A DNA stretch of 64,000 nt from Granulosicoccus antarcticus IMCC3135 (GTDB lineage: Bacteria > Pseudomonadota > Gammaproteobacteria > Granulosicoccales > Granulosicoccaceae), in assembly GCF_002215215.1 (NCBI RefSeq), contig NZ_CP018632.1:1670501-1734500 (forward strand). The letters run 5' to 3'. Of the stretch, positions 1 to 9,236 are shown piece after piece. The notes under the pieces are model-generated. The model worked only from the letters and a program-made list of their open reading frames with translations. It did not search any database and had not been told where the DNA came from. The first letter of the stretch is position 1; every line of letters begins with the position of its first letter. The position numbers and the translations under genes were made by a program.

Positions 1-1
1 G

Positions 2-790
2 GTCGGCCTGTCCGTTGTCATTTCCTTCTTTCCCATTGTCTGGTTGATACTGACCTCGATGAAAACAACGGCGGGGATCTATGCCTGGCCGGTACAGTAC
101 TGGCCGGATCCGGTGACCCTGAAAAACTACTGGTCGATTTTTACCGAAACTCCAGAGCTGCTGCGATACGTACTCAACAGCTTTATCGTTGGCGTGGGTT
201 GTACGATCCTGACATTGTCAGTGGGAGGTTTGTCCGGCTATGCACTCTCCAGATTGCGCATGCGTTTTGCCGGTGTGCTGATGGTCGTCATTCTATCTGT
301 GTCCATGTTCCCGCCCATTGCCTTGTTGCCAGCCTTGTTCCAGAGTTTCCTGCAGCTGGGTTTGCTGAACAGTTACTCCGGGTTGATACTGGCCCATACC
401 GGTTTGTTTCTGCCGTACACAGTATGGATGCTGGCCAGCTATTTCAGGACCTTGCCTGTGGAGATTGAAGAGGCTGCACGGATGGATGGTATGGGTTTTC
501 TGCGTATTTTCTTCACCATTATCCTGCCGCTGTCGTGGCCTGGTTTTGTGGCAACGGGTTTGATTGTATTCATCTTTTCCTGGAATGAATTTCCGTTGTC
601 GCTGGTATTGATGACGCAGGATGCAATGCGCACAGCACCTGTCGGTATTTCTCTTTACCCGGGTGAGTTTGCATTCCCCTGGGAGACTATCTCCACAGCA
701 ACAGTCATCGCGATCATTCCGATTCTGATCATTACCGCGATATTTCAGAAACAGATTCTTGGCGGTCTGACTGCCGGTTCAGGTAAGTAG
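2..790 (+). CDS. Sugar ABC transporter permease (MalG type), 5' end outside the window
   Basis: Inner-membrane permease of a carbohydrate ABC importer. The frame is open from base 2, so the gene starts before the window; the ATG at 44 is internal. The remaining ~262 residues show several hydrophobic segments and the EAA loop (EEAARMDG followed by FLRIFFTIILP, about nt 467-530) that contacts the ATPase. The stop is 12 bases before the ATPase start, so the two are one operon. This is the second permease of a typical periplasmic-binding-protein/permease/permease set whose other parts must lie upstream. Substrate unknown; the sulfatase and sugar-acid genes nearby suggest an oligosaccharide or sulfated sugar. 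Confidence 0.9.
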   Translation, partial: VGLSVVISFFPIVWLILTSMKTTAGIYAWPVQYWPDPVTLKNYWSIFTETPELLRYVLNSFIVGVGCTILTLSVGGLSGYALSRLRMRFAGVLMVVILSVSMFPPIALLPALFQSFLQLGLLNSYSGLILAHTGLFLPYTVWMLASYFRTLPVEIEEAARMDGMGFLRIFFTIILPLSWPGFVATGLIVFIFSWNEFPLSLVLMTQDAMRTAPVGISLYPGEFAFPWETISTATVIAIIPILIITAIFQKQILGGLTAGSGK

Positions 791-801
791 GAGCACAGAT
801 A

Positions 802-1908
802 ATGGCGAATGTCTCATTGCAGCAAGTGGGCAAGTCCTACGGTAAAAGTGTCGCAGTAGAAGCCTTCAACCTTGATATCAGGGATGGCGAGTTTCTGGTT
901 TTGCTGGGACCATCAGGTTGTGGTAAATCAACGACGCTGCGAATGATTGCCGGACTTGAAAGTATTACAACTGGTGATCTGCTGATTGGCGGTGAAAGGA
1001 TGAACGAAGTTGACCCGAAAAATCGTGGGGTGGCGATGGTGTTTCAGAATTACGCACTGTATCCACACAAGACGGTCGAGGAAAACATGGGTATGGCGCT
1101 GAAGCTTCAGAAAATGCCGAAAGCGGAAATATCAGAACGGGTTGCCGGTGTGGCAGATATGCTGGGTTTGACAGAATATCTGGAACGCAAGCCGGGCTCG
1201 CTATCAGGTGGGCAGAGGCAACGGGTGGCGATTGGCAGAGCCATTGTTCGTACGCCGCAGGTCTTCCTTTTTGATGAGCCCTTGTCGAACCTGGATGCAA
1301 AGCTGCGTGTGAAGATGCGTATGGAGCTACAGGAGTTACACGATCGTCTGGGTGTCACCTCAGTCTATGTGACTCATGATCAAGTGGAGGCCATGACATT
1401 GGCAGATCGCATCGTTGTCATGGACGGCGGTGTTATCGCGCAGGTCGGTAGCCCGCGTGAAGTCTACGATACGCCAGCCACCGAATTTGTCGCAGGCTTC
1501 ATTGGTAGCCCGGCCATGAATTTCATATCGGTAGAGCGTGCCAGTAACGGTGAATGGGCGTCGATGGATTCAGATCTGCGCCTGCCAGAATTGCCGGGTA
1601 TCGATTTGTCCAGGTTTCAGCATGTGAAAGTCGGTATTCGGCCGGAACATCTGACGATACTGGAGCCGGGGGAAGGTGTTGGTGATCCCTGGGTGTTGAG
1701 TGCCAAAGTTGTATTGGCAGAATTGCTCGGTGCTGATGCATTGCTCAGCCTGTCAGTACAAGGTGAATTGATAACGGCACGGGTCAATGGTGTCGATTAC
1801 CCGGAGCAAGGTCAGGAGCTGCGTCTTCGATTGAATCCGGACCAACTTCATGTATTTGACAGCGAAACCAGAAAAGCGCTCCCTCGCATAAAAGGTACAA
1901 CAGTATGA
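802..1908 (+). CDS. Sugar ABC transporter ATPase (MalK/UgpC/MsmK family)
   Basis: Cytoplasmic ATPase of 368 residues that powers the sugar importer. It has Walker A (GPSGCGKST, near residue 36), Q-loop (VFQNYALYPHKT), signature LSGGQRQRVAIGRA, Walker B with catalytic Glu (VFLFDEPLSNLD) and switch His (YVTHDQ). A C-terminal TOBE/regulatory region from about residue 240 is typical of MalK-like subunits. Length is normal for the family. The stop overlaps the sulfatase start (ATGA at 1905-1908), which indicates translational coupling and a shared operon. Such ATPases often serve several permeases, so it does not identify the sugar. Confidence 0.94.
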   Translation: MANVSLQQVGKSYGKSVAVEAFNLDIRDGEFLVLLGPSGCGKSTTLRMIAGLESITTGDLLIGGERMNEVDPKNRGVAMVFQNYALYPHKTVEENMGMALKLQKMPKAEISERVAGVADMLGLTEYLERKPGSLSGGQRQRVAIGRAIVRTPQVFLFDEPLSNLDAKLRVKMRMELQELHDRLGVTSVYVTHDQVEAMTLADRIVVMDGGVIAQVGSPREVYDTPATEFVAGFIGSPAMNFISVERASNGEWASMDSDLRLPELPGIDLSRFQHVKVGIRPEHLTILEPGEGVGDPWVLSAKVVLAELLGADALLSLSVQGELITARVNGVDYPEQGQELRLRLNPDQLHVFDSETRKALPRIKGTTV

Positions 1909-3431
1909 CTAAGAAACCCAATATTGTTTTCATCATGGCGGATGATCACGCATCCAAGGCGATCAGTTGCTACGGTGCAGGCATCAATAAAACCCCTAAT
2001 CTTGACCGTCTGGCGGATGAGGGAATGCGTTTCGATCATTGCTATGTGACCAATTCCATCTGCACACCCAGTCGGGCGGCAATCCTGACGGGGACGTATA
2101 ACCATGTCAATTGCGTTACGACACTGGATACGCATATCGATAACCGACTGCCCAACGTGGCCAAGCATCTGCGCACGGGAGGTTATCAGACGGCCATTAT
2201 CGGTAAATGGCATTTAGGTGAAGGAGGGCAGCATGAGCCGACCGGTTTTGACTTCTGGTCGGTATTGCCGGGGCAAGGCGAATACTTTGATCCGCTCATG
2301 ATTGAAATGGGAGAGGAAATCGAGGTGCCCGGTTATGCCACCGATGTCATTACCGACAAGAGTCTGGATTGGCTGGAGCAGCGCGACGAATCAAAGCCTT
2401 TCTTCCTGATGTGTCATCACAAGGCGCCACATCGAGAGTGGGAGCCGCACCCGAAGAATCGTGGTCTTTATCAAGAAGATATCGCCATCCCGGAAACGTT
2501 TGATGATGATTACAAAAATCGTGCTAAGGCGGCATCAGAAGCCAAGATGCGTATCAAGGATGATATGAAATACGCAGATCTTGGTCTGGTACAACCCGAA
2601 GGCGGATCGGAGGTTGGCGAGCGCACCATGCGCAGCAGCACGAATCGAAAGGTCCCTAACCCGGAGGATGTGTCGGGTCTGAAATTGATCGACAAGGATA
2701 CCGGCGAGGTGTTCACTTTCAAGAGCCAGGAGGAGCTCAGCCACTTCAAGTATCAGCGCTACCTGAAGCGTTATCTGCGCACGATTGAATCCATCGATGA
2801 AAGTGTCGGACGTGTTCTTGATTATCTTGACGAGAATGGACTGGCTGATAACACCATTGTCATCTACACCTCGGATCAAGGGTTCTTTCTAGGAGAGCAT
2901 GGCTGGTTTGACAAACGTTTCATGTACGAGGAATCTTTTCAGATGCCTTTCATGATTCGCTATCCAGAAGAGATCAAGCCGGGTGAAATCTGCAAGAACG
3001 TTGTCTGTAATGTGGATTTTGCACCCACATTCCTGGACCTGGCTGGATTGACAATTCCAAGCTATATGCAAGGCAAGAGTTTTCGGGGCATTCTGAATAA
3101 CAATGAATCCGGCGAATGGTCTGATGTTGCCTATCATCGCTACTGGATGCATCGTGATCCGGATCACAATGCCTATTCTCACTACGGTATTCGAAACCAG
3201 CGCTACAAGTTGATCTACTGGTACAACGAAGGCTACGACCTGCCGGGCACCAATCATGGTGGCGAGGATCGGGAGTGGGAGCTATTCGATTGTGAGCAGG
3301 ATCCGCTGGAATTGTTCAGCGTGTATGCCGATCCGGCCTACGCAGACGTAGTGGCGGACATGACATTGCAGCTTGAGCGGAAGATGGTTGAAATCGGTGA
3401 TGAGCCGGAGCACCCGAGAGCAGTAGCCTGA
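1905..3431 (+). CDS. Formylglycine-type sulfatase, cytoplasmic
   Basis: Type I sulfatase (alkaline-phosphatase superfamily) of 508 residues. The N-terminal metal-site Asp pair (MADDH, residues 11-15) and the maturation motif C-T-P-S-R (Cys53) are intact; Cys53 is the residue converted to formylglycine. The C-terminal part has the usual RNQRYKLIYW and ELFDCEQDP patterns. There is no signal peptide, so substrate would be desulfated in the cytoplasm after import by the preceding ABC system, to which it is translationally coupled (ATGA). No formylglycine-generating enzyme is seen in the window. A sulfated sugar is the best guess; choline sulfate or another ester is possible. Confidence 0.9.
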   Translation: MTKKPNIVFIMADDHASKAISCYGAGINKTPNLDRLADEGMRFDHCYVTNSICTPSRAAILTGTYNHVNCVTTLDTHIDNRLPNVAKHLRTGGYQTAIIGKWHLGEGGQHEPTGFDFWSVLPGQGEYFDPLMIEMGEEIEVPGYATDVITDKSLDWLEQRDESKPFFLMCHHKAPHREWEPHPKNRGLYQEDIAIPETFDDDYKNRAKAASEAKMRIKDDMKYADLGLVQPEGGSEVGERTMRSSTNRKVPNPEDVSGLKLIDKDTGEVFTFKSQEELSHFKYQRYLKRYLRTIESIDESVGRVLDYLDENGLADNTIVIYTSDQGFFLGEHGWFDKRFMYEESFQMPFMIRYPEEIKPGEICKNVVCNVDFAPTFLDLAGLTIPSYMQGKSFRGILNNNESGEWSDVAYHRYWMHRDPDHNAYSHYGIRNQRYKLIYWYNEGYDLPGTNHGGEDREWELFDCEQDPLELFSVYADPAYADVVADMTLQLERKMVEIGDEPEHPRAVA

Positions 3432-3473
3432 TAGGATCACTGCCAGTATTTGACACTTTCAGGCACCGGCAAA

Positions 3474-4259
3474 ATGAAGAACAACTTGAACCAGAGCACG
3501 TTGATTGTTCTGGCGCATCCCGAGCCGCGCTCATTCAATGGGAAATGGGCTCAGGCAAGTGCTGAAGCTTCACAGGCAAGTGGTCATACGGTACTTTTTT
3601 CCGATCTCGTCTCGATGGGTTTTGATCCTGTGGAAAAGCGCTCTCACTACGAGTTTGTGCCGGATGGTGGCAGTAAGGATGCTTTTGACCCTCTCAGAAT
3701 GCAGGACGAGGCGGCAAAAGGGGATCGTCTACCGGCACAGGTGGCTACAGAGATTGACAAGGTTCGTCAGGCAGATCGGATCATTTTTCACTTCCCGCTC
3801 TGGTGGTTCGGACCGCCTGCCATTTTGAAAGGTTGGCTGGAAAGGTGTCTGGTGCACGGTGCTCTGCATTCCAGTTCGCAGCGATTTGACTCCGGTATGT
3901 GTGCCGACAAGAAAGTGTTGTTTTGTGTCTCAACGGGGTCAACGGCTATGGAGAGTTCTCCGGCGGGTAAGGAAGGTGATGTGAATATGCTGTTATGGCC
4001 TTTGGCTTATACGTTGCGCTATCTGGGCTGCACTGTGTTGCAACCGTGTTTGGTGCATGGCGTGCACGGATTCCATCAGGGGGAGGCTAAAACAGAGCTG
4101 GAGCAACGATTGGAACAATCGATCAACAATCAGGCTCAACTGATCTCGAATTTTGATGACATGCCTGTCATGAGTTTCAATCGTGATGACGAGTTTGATG
4201 ATCGTGGCGTGTTGAAGCCTTCAGCAACGAGCCAGACGCGTTTCATTCATCACAATTGA
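3474..4259 (+). CDS. NAD(P)H:quinone oxidoreductase-like flavoprotein
   Basis: Flavodoxin-fold protein of the KefF/MdaB/NQO family. Visible: IVLAHPEPRSFNGKWA near the N-terminus (flavin phosphate loop), and ADRIIFHFPLWWFGPPAILKGWLER, the typical FMN-contact/dimer segment. About 261 residues from the ATG at 3474. A TTG at 3450 would add eight residues but has no better ribosome site. It lies 42 bases after the sulfatase stop and could be the operon's last gene. It may detoxify quinones or electrophiles made during catabolism; the true substrate is not readable. Confidence 0.8.
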   Translation: MKNNLNQSTLIVLAHPEPRSFNGKWAQASAEASQASGHTVLFSDLVSMGFDPVEKRSHYEFVPDGGSKDAFDPLRMQDEAAKGDRLPAQVATEIDKVRQADRIIFHFPLWWFGPPAILKGWLERCLVHGALHSSSQRFDSGMCADKKVLFCVSTGSTAMESSPAGKEGDVNMLLWPLAYTLRYLGCTVLQPCLVHGVHGFHQGEAKTELEQRLEQSINNQAQLISNFDDMPVMSFNRDDEFDDRGVLKPSATSQTRFIHHN

Positions 4260-4296
4260 CAAAAGGCCTGTTTACTCAGGGAGCCATGATTCGCAC

Positions 4297-4317
4297 CGCT
4301 TGCCACTGAGGCAAGCG
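4297..4317. terminator. Hairpin between two convergent genes
   Basis: A perfect 8-bp stem (CGCTTGCC/GGCAAGCG) with a 5-nt loop. It sits between the oxidoreductase (+) and pabB (-), where a bidirectional terminator is expected. No T-tract follows on either side, so activity is uncertain. Confidence 0.45.
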
Positions 4318-4324
4318 TAAGCAT

Positions 4325-5572
4325 TCAAGGGGCAAGGGAAGGGGGTGGGTTCGCAAACCGAACCTTCCACAATGCCTCTTCGTATTCACCCGCAGCGTGC
4401 GAGTCGTACACGATGCCGCCGCCTACATCCAGTTGCATGCTGTTGTTCTCAAGCAGGCTGATGGTCCGGATGCCGACGCTGAATCGTGCGGATCCATCAG
4501 GCGCTAACCAGCCTATTGCACCACAGTAGGCGTCCCGGGATCGTTGTTCGAGGTCGATTATGACTTGCATGGCCCGAATTTTTGGTGCGCCGGTTATCGA
4601 GCCGCAGGGGTGCAGGGCATTGAACAAGTCTCTTGTTGATACATCGCTGCGCATCGTTGCACGGATGTCCGACACCATCTGATAGACCGTTTCGTATTGC
4701 TCCACCTCGAACAGTCTGGGAACGTTGACAGAGCCGGTGAGGGCAATGCGGCCCAGATCATTGCGCAGCATGTCCACAATCATCAGGTTTTCGGCGCGAT
4801 TTTTTTCATCTTGCTGCAAGAATTGTCTGTTGTCAGAGTCTTCAAGAGGGTCGCTCATTCTCGGTACCGTACCTTTCATGGGGCGGGTAGTCAGCTCACC
4901 TTCTGCACTCAGGGAAAAAAACAATTCAGGTGAACGACTGAGTAGAACAGGACCCTCTGCCAGATCTACATAGGCGCCGTATTTGACGGCTTGGTTTCTA
5001 GCCAATGCAAAATAGAAGTCCAGCGGCTTGCCCTCTAGAGCACTGCGCAATGCAAATGTGAAATTGGCCTGGTAGATATCACCGGCAATGATCAGCTCGT
5101 GAATGCGGTTGAAGGCACGCTCATAGTCCCGCTTACTGACAGCAGGCGTCCAGGCATCCCAGCGAACCGCGTCTGGTTGAGACTGATCAGACAGGCTTTG
5201 AGCTGCGGCGACATCCGGGCCTGCATAGACACCGAATTGCATCAGGGGGGTCTTGCGTTGCTCTGGCATGAGTGATTGCAGGGTGGGCTCCAGGGCATAG
5301 CCCAGTTCGTAGGAGCTGTAGCCCGCCACCCAGAAACCTGCCTCTCTAGCCGCGTCGATTGCACCGAATGCGTGATCGATTTCAGACGGGTGCCACGCAG
5401 TTATCAGACAATGGGGAGCCTTGAACAAGACAGGCTGGCCATGTACGGGGCCCTGGTCAAAGTATACGATTGAGTCAGACAATAGCGGCGTATGAAGAAT
5501 GCAGGTTTGCAGGGATGATAGCCTGCTCAAAAGCTCAACGGTCAAGGCGTATTCAATGCGAGTGCAGCGCAT
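4325..5572 (-). CDS. pabB: Aminodeoxychorismate synthase component I
   Basis: Chorismate-binding enzyme of 415 residues that aminates chorismate to 4-amino-4-deoxychorismate for folate synthesis, using ammonia from a PabA partner. The family blocks SPELFFSL, TRPMKGTVPR, HPCGSITGAPKIRAMQVI and FSVGIRT are present. The Lys in MKGT matches the PabB nucleophile and argues for PabB over anthranilate or isochorismate synthase. No fused PabC or amidotransferase domain is seen. It starts at an ATG at 5572 and is divergent from the aldehyde dehydrogenase. A housekeeping gene placed among sugar genes. Confidence 0.9.
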   Translation of the reverse strand: MRCTRIEYALTVELLSRLSSLQTCILHTPLLSDSIVYFDQGPVHGQPVLFKAPHCLITAWHPSEIDHAFGAIDAAREAGFWVAGYSSYELGYALEPTLQSLMPEQRKTPLMQFGVYAGPDVAAAQSLSDQSQPDAVRWDAWTPAVSKRDYERAFNRIHELIIAGDIYQANFTFALRSALEGKPLDFYFALARNQAVKYGAYVDLAEGPVLLSRSPELFFSLSAEGELTTRPMKGTVPRMSDPLEDSDNRQFLQQDEKNRAENLMIVDMLRNDLGRIALTGSVNVPRLFEVEQYETVYQMVSDIRATMRSDVSTRDLFNALHPCGSITGAPKIRAMQVIIDLEQRSRDAYCGAIGWLAPDGSARFSVGIRTISLLENNSMQLDVGGGIVYDSHAAGEYEEALWKVRFANPPPSLAP

Positions 5573-5738
5573 GTGCAGCTTTGGGCCGTCACAGGCTGAT
5601 TGTCGTGGTTCTATGGCCGGCGGGGTTGCTTTTTTTCAGTATGGTTTTATCTTTACCAACCTTGGCCTGCCCGACGTTCGTGATGATCTGGCTGGTAGGC
5701 TACTCAACTTTTCCAGACAAGCCCGGATTCAGATTCCT

Positions 5739-7196
5739 ATGAATACTCGACAGTTCTACATTGATGGTGCGTGGGTCAATCCGCTCGCGGGCACTGAGCT
5801 CGATGTCATCAATCCTTCCAATGAGACTGTCTGCGCGACCATCTCACTCGGTGGGGAGGCGGATACGCAAGCTGCTGTCGAGGCCGCCAGACGTGCGTTC
5901 GATAGCTGGTCCGAGAGTTCGAAATCGCAGCGCCTGGAGCTGATGAACCGCATCCTGGAGGTTTATGTCTCTCGTTCGGGTGAAATCGCTGAGGCGATCA
6001 GCCAGGAGATGGGGGCTCCTGTGGATATGGCTGCCAGCAGTCAGGTCGGCACCGGTAGTTACCATATCAAGGCTTTCATTCGAGCATTAGAAGCGTTCGA
6101 GTTCGAGCGCGAATTGCGGCCGAATACGCCTAATGATCGTATTCTTTATCAGCCAATTGGCGTTTGTGGTTTGATCACACCCTGGAACTGGCCCATGAAT
6201 CAGATCGCTCTGAAAGTCATGCCAGCTCTGGCCAGCGGCTGTACGATGGTACTTAAACCATCCGAACTGTCGCCGCTGTCGGCGATGGTGTTTGCAGATA
6301 TATTGCACGAAGCTGGGGTTCCAGCAGGTGTTTTCAACCTGCTCAACGGCGATGGGGCCGGGGTGGGTACAGCCTTGTCCGGTCATCGGGATGTTGCTAT
6401 GATTTCGTTTACCGGTTCGTCGCGAGCAGGCATTGCCATTTCAAAGAATGCTGCGGACGGCCTTAAAAGGGTATCGCTGGAGTTGGGTGGCAAAGGTGCC
6501 AATATCGTGTTTGCCGATGCTGCCGCAGAGGCTGTGAGAGATGGGGTTGCCCGTTGTTTTAACAACACCGGACAGTCCTGCAATGCGCCAACCAGAATGC
6601 TGGTGGAGCGCTCGCGCTATGACGAGGCTGTCGCGCAGGCAAAAGAGCAAGCTGACAACACTGCGGTTGATCTGGCTGAGAAGCATGGCAGCCATATCGG
6701 CCCTCTGGTTAGCCAGATGCAGTATGACAAAGTGCAGGCCCTGATCGAGCGTGGCATCAGTGACGATGGTGCTCGTCTGGTGGCCGGTGGTCTGGGTAAG
6801 CCTGAAGGGCTGGAGACTGGCTACTTCGTGCGTCCGACTGTATTTGCCGATTGCAACAATGACATGGCCATCATGCGTGAGGAAATTTTTGGGCCAGTGT
6901 TGTCCATGATGCCTTTTGATACTGAGGAGGAAGCTATTGCGATAGCCAATGACACCGACTATGGCCTGACCAACTACGTACAGACAGGTGATGCTGCCAG
7001 AGCCAACCGCCTCGCCCGGCGTCTGCGTTCAGGTATGGTTGATATGAATGGTCAGGCACGTTCTTCAGGGGCACCATTCGGTGGCTTCAAACACTCCGGC
7101 AACGGTCGTGAAGGGGGAGTCTGGGGACTGGAGGAATTTCTGGAAGTGAAGGCCGTCGGTGGTTGGAGTAGTGAGATTCCGGAAGACTCTCACTAA
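5739..7196 (+). CDS. NAD(P)+-dependent aldehyde dehydrogenase
   Basis: Aldehyde dehydrogenase of 485 residues oxidising an aldehyde to its acid. Catalytic Cys281 (NNTGQSC), general base Glu248 (LELGGKG), the cofactor-binding TPWNWP and FTGSSRAG segments, and the EEIFGPVL signature are all there. The ATG at 5739 is chosen because MNTRQFYIDGAW matches normal family N-termini; an 80-residue upstream extension in frame overlaps the pabB start and looks non-coding. Its stop overlaps that of the EAL gene by four bases. It might oxidise a lactaldehyde-, glycolaldehyde- or semialdehyde-like product of the neighbouring sugar pathway, but substrate is inference only. Confidence 0.92.
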   Translation: MNTRQFYIDGAWVNPLAGTELDVINPSNETVCATISLGGEADTQAAVEAARRAFDSWSESSKSQRLELMNRILEVYVSRSGEIAEAISQEMGAPVDMAASSQVGTGSYHIKAFIRALEAFEFERELRPNTPNDRILYQPIGVCGLITPWNWPMNQIALKVMPALASGCTMVLKPSELSPLSAMVFADILHEAGVPAGVFNLLNGDGAGVGTALSGHRDVAMISFTGSSRAGIAISKNAADGLKRVSLELGGKGANIVFADAAAEAVRDGVARCFNNTGQSCNAPTRMLVERSRYDEAVAQAKEQADNTAVDLAEKHGSHIGPLVSQMQYDKVQALIERGISDDGARLVAGGLGKPEGLETGYFVRPTVFADCNNDMAIMREEIFGPVLSMMPFDTEEEAIAIANDTDYGLTNYVQTGDAARANRLARRLRSGMVDMNGQARSSGAPFGGFKHSGNGREGGVWGLEEFLEVKAVGGWSSEIPEDSH

Positions 7197-8899
7197 GTTG
7201 CATGTGAGCAGGGTAAAACGAACTCTCTCTTGAGCAGTGTCGCAAGCTCCTCTGCTGGCATCGGTTTGTGGAAGTAGAAGCCCTGAAACAGGTTGCAACC
7301 CTGTTCACGCAACATCGTAACTTCGCTGAGGGTCTCGGTGCCCTCAGCCAATACCTCCAGTTTCAGCTCGTGTGCAAGAGCGATCAGGGTGCGGCAAATG
7401 GCCTGGCGATCTGCATTGGAGGCGATGTCCTGGACAAATTCCCGATCAATCTTGAGCTTGTTGAATGGCATCGTACGCAGATAGCTCATGCTCGAGTAGC
7501 CGGTTCCGAAGTCGTCTATTGCGATCGACACTCCCAGATCGCGAACCTTGCTCATGATCGTGCTGGCATGCGCAGCATCGCTCATTGCGGAGGTTTCTGT
7601 GACTTCAAGTTCGAGAGTTCCGGGCCTGATAGCGAATTCCCTGAGTGTTTCGTCCAGATAGGTGAGCAGGGTTGGATCGTTGAACTGTCGGGCGGAGAGG
7701 TTCACGGCAATCTTTTGATCACGAATGCCCTGTTCGCGCCAGATTGCAATCTGCCGGCAGGCCGTGCGTAGTGTCCAGCGACCGATGAGCTCGATCAGAT
7801 CGCTCTCCTCGGCCAGAGGAATAAACGCTTCAGGCGATACCATACCGTGTGAAGGGTGCTGCCAGCGAATCAGCGCCTCAGCGCCAATGATGGTCTCGCC
7901 TTCGATGATCGGTTGATAGTGCATCGTCAGCTCGTCATCATTGTCGAGCGCTCGACGCAAATCACGCTCAAGGGCATGGCTCTCCACCAGTGCGTCGCGA
8001 CTCGCGCTGGAGAAAAAAGCAAATCGGGATTGTTCGCGTGCAGTCATGTCGAGTGCGCTCATTGCGTCGTCCAGCAACCCTTGCGCATCACATCCGTCGA
8101 GCGGACATAGCGAAATTCCCGAACGGCAGCCGAGTCTGACATCTATCTGGTCGTGGTAAATCTCGCTGAGACTCCGGTCAAGTGCCTCAAGAGTAGCTCT
8201 GATAGCGTCCAGATCATCTGTCTCGAGCATCAAGGCAAAGGTACGCGTGTCGAGACGCGACAGGGCATCATGATGCTCAAGCGTCAACTGGAGCTGTCGC
8301 ACGCATTGCCGCAAATAACTGTCGCCGTGTTCCTGGCCAAACGTGGTGGTGATATGGTCGAGCCGCTCGATGCTTAGTACGCACACAGCAAGTGGCCTCT
8401 CGTCGGCGTTCTTGATACGTTCTGCAAGCAGACGCAGGAAATGGGCGCGGTTGGGCAGTGCGGAGGCAGGATCGTAGTGCTCAAGATAGTCGATGGTCTC
8501 ATCGAGTCGTCTCAGCGCAAAGTCGGCGTCGCCCATCAGCGTGCCAGCCGCGTCGTGGAATCCTGATGGCAGGTCTGGTAGTGTCCGGTCAACGATGTAG
8601 TTGCGCAGCCCTTTCGAGGTCAGCACGATCGGGCGTAGCAGATGGTGCAGCATAATCAGAGAAAGGGTAGTGCCGACCAGCGTCGCAACGAGCGCGACCC
8701 CGACCATCTTGAGTGCGTAGTCCATGTCCGACGCTGACGTTACGCCAATATAGGCTATAAGGGCTATCAGAGGAATATGTGTGCCGGCGAAGGAAACAAA
8801 CATGATCTTGCCGCTATAGCTCAGGCGATGAAAACGATCCAGAGTCCGGTACATCCATAATGACGGCAGAGCGGAGGCATCATCGGCAGAATGTTTCAT
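7193..8899 (-). CDS. Membrane GGDEF-EAL protein, probable c-di-GMP phosphodiesterase
   Basis: Protein of 568 residues from the ATG at 8899; a TTG at 8950 would add 17. Two membrane segments (about residues 32-54 and 64-85) precede a GGDEF-like domain (~140-305) and an EAL domain (~312-560). The cyclase signature is replaced by RLDTRTF (215-221), so cyclase activity should be lost. The EAL domain keeps EALIRWQHP (from 341), NLSARQF, DDFGTGYSS, KIDREF and EGTET and looks catalytic. Expected role: membrane-located c-di-GMP hydrolysis with a degenerate GGDEF regulating it. A TATAAT on the minus strand at 8978-8983 is a possible -10. Confidence 0.9.
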   Translation of the reverse strand: MKHSADDASALPSLWMYRTLDRFHRLSYSGKIMFVSFAGTHIPLIALIAYIGVTSASDMDYALKMVGVALVATLVGTTLSLIMLHHLLRPIVLTSKGLRNYIVDRTLPDLPSGFHDAAGTLMGDADFALRRLDETIDYLEHYDPASALPNRAHFLRLLAERIKNADERPLAVCVLSIERLDHITTTFGQEHGDSYLRQCVRQLQLTLEHHDALSRLDTRTFALMLETDDLDAIRATLEALDRSLSEIYHDQIDVRLGCRSGISLCPLDGCDAQGLLDDAMSALDMTAREQSRFAFFSSASRDALVESHALERDLRRALDNDDELTMHYQPIIEGETIIGAEALIRWQHPSHGMVSPEAFIPLAEESDLIELIGRWTLRTACRQIAIWREQGIRDQKIAVNLSARQFNDPTLLTYLDETLREFAIRPGTLELEVTETSAMSDAAHASTIMSKVRDLGVSIAIDDFGTGYSSMSYLRTMPFNKLKIDREFVQDIASNADRQAICRTLIALAHELKLEVLAEGTETLSEVTMLREQGCNLFQGFYFHKPMPAEELATLLKREFVLPCSHAT

Positions 8900-9166
8900 T
8901 GTCGCGTGGTTTCTCGAGTCACGAAAGCGGGTCAGCCTGTTTGATGTCAAATCGAATTGCCGAGGTTACATTGCTGCATTATAGATATAAAGCTGGCCAG
9001 CCTCTCCGACATGGCGTTACAGTGGCGCAGGTGCCGTTCCTGGCTGACCACTCTTCCCCTTCGAATCTGGCAGCGGGGTCACTCATACCTTCCGAATACT
9101 CATCGTTTGCTGGCAGAGCTCGGGCCTCGGATAGTGCTGAAGTACTTCGCAGATATTGCTTTCTGA
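8900..9166. other. Intergenic region between the EAL gene and lacI
   Basis: No credible coding sequence. Apart from the possible -10 TATAAT (minus strand, 8978-8983) for the EAL gene I see nothing recognisable. The lacI promoter and operator begin just after it. Confidence 0.6.
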
Positions 9167-9195
9167 TTGACACTTTGCTCCGACAGGCGTATTGT
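9167..9195 (+). promoter_or_regulatory. Sigma-70 promoter of the lacI-type operon
   Basis: TTGACA at 9167-9172, a 17-base spacer and TATTGT at 9190-9195. The -35 is perfect and the spacing ideal. Transcription would start near 9202, inside the palindrome described next. Confidence 0.7.
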
Positions 9196-9197
9196 TA

Positions 9198-9211
9198 TTT
9201 TAACGTTAAAA
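9198..9211. promoter_or_regulatory. LacI-family operator (perfect palindrome)
   Basis: TTTTAACGTTAAAA is a perfect 14-base palindrome with the central CG typical of LacI/GalR operators. It covers the predicted transcription start of the regulator gene, so binding should block transcription: autorepression of the regulator, dehydratase and hydrolase operon. Confidence 0.7.
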
Positions 9212-9236
9212 ACGCCTTGAAAGTTTAAATACTACA

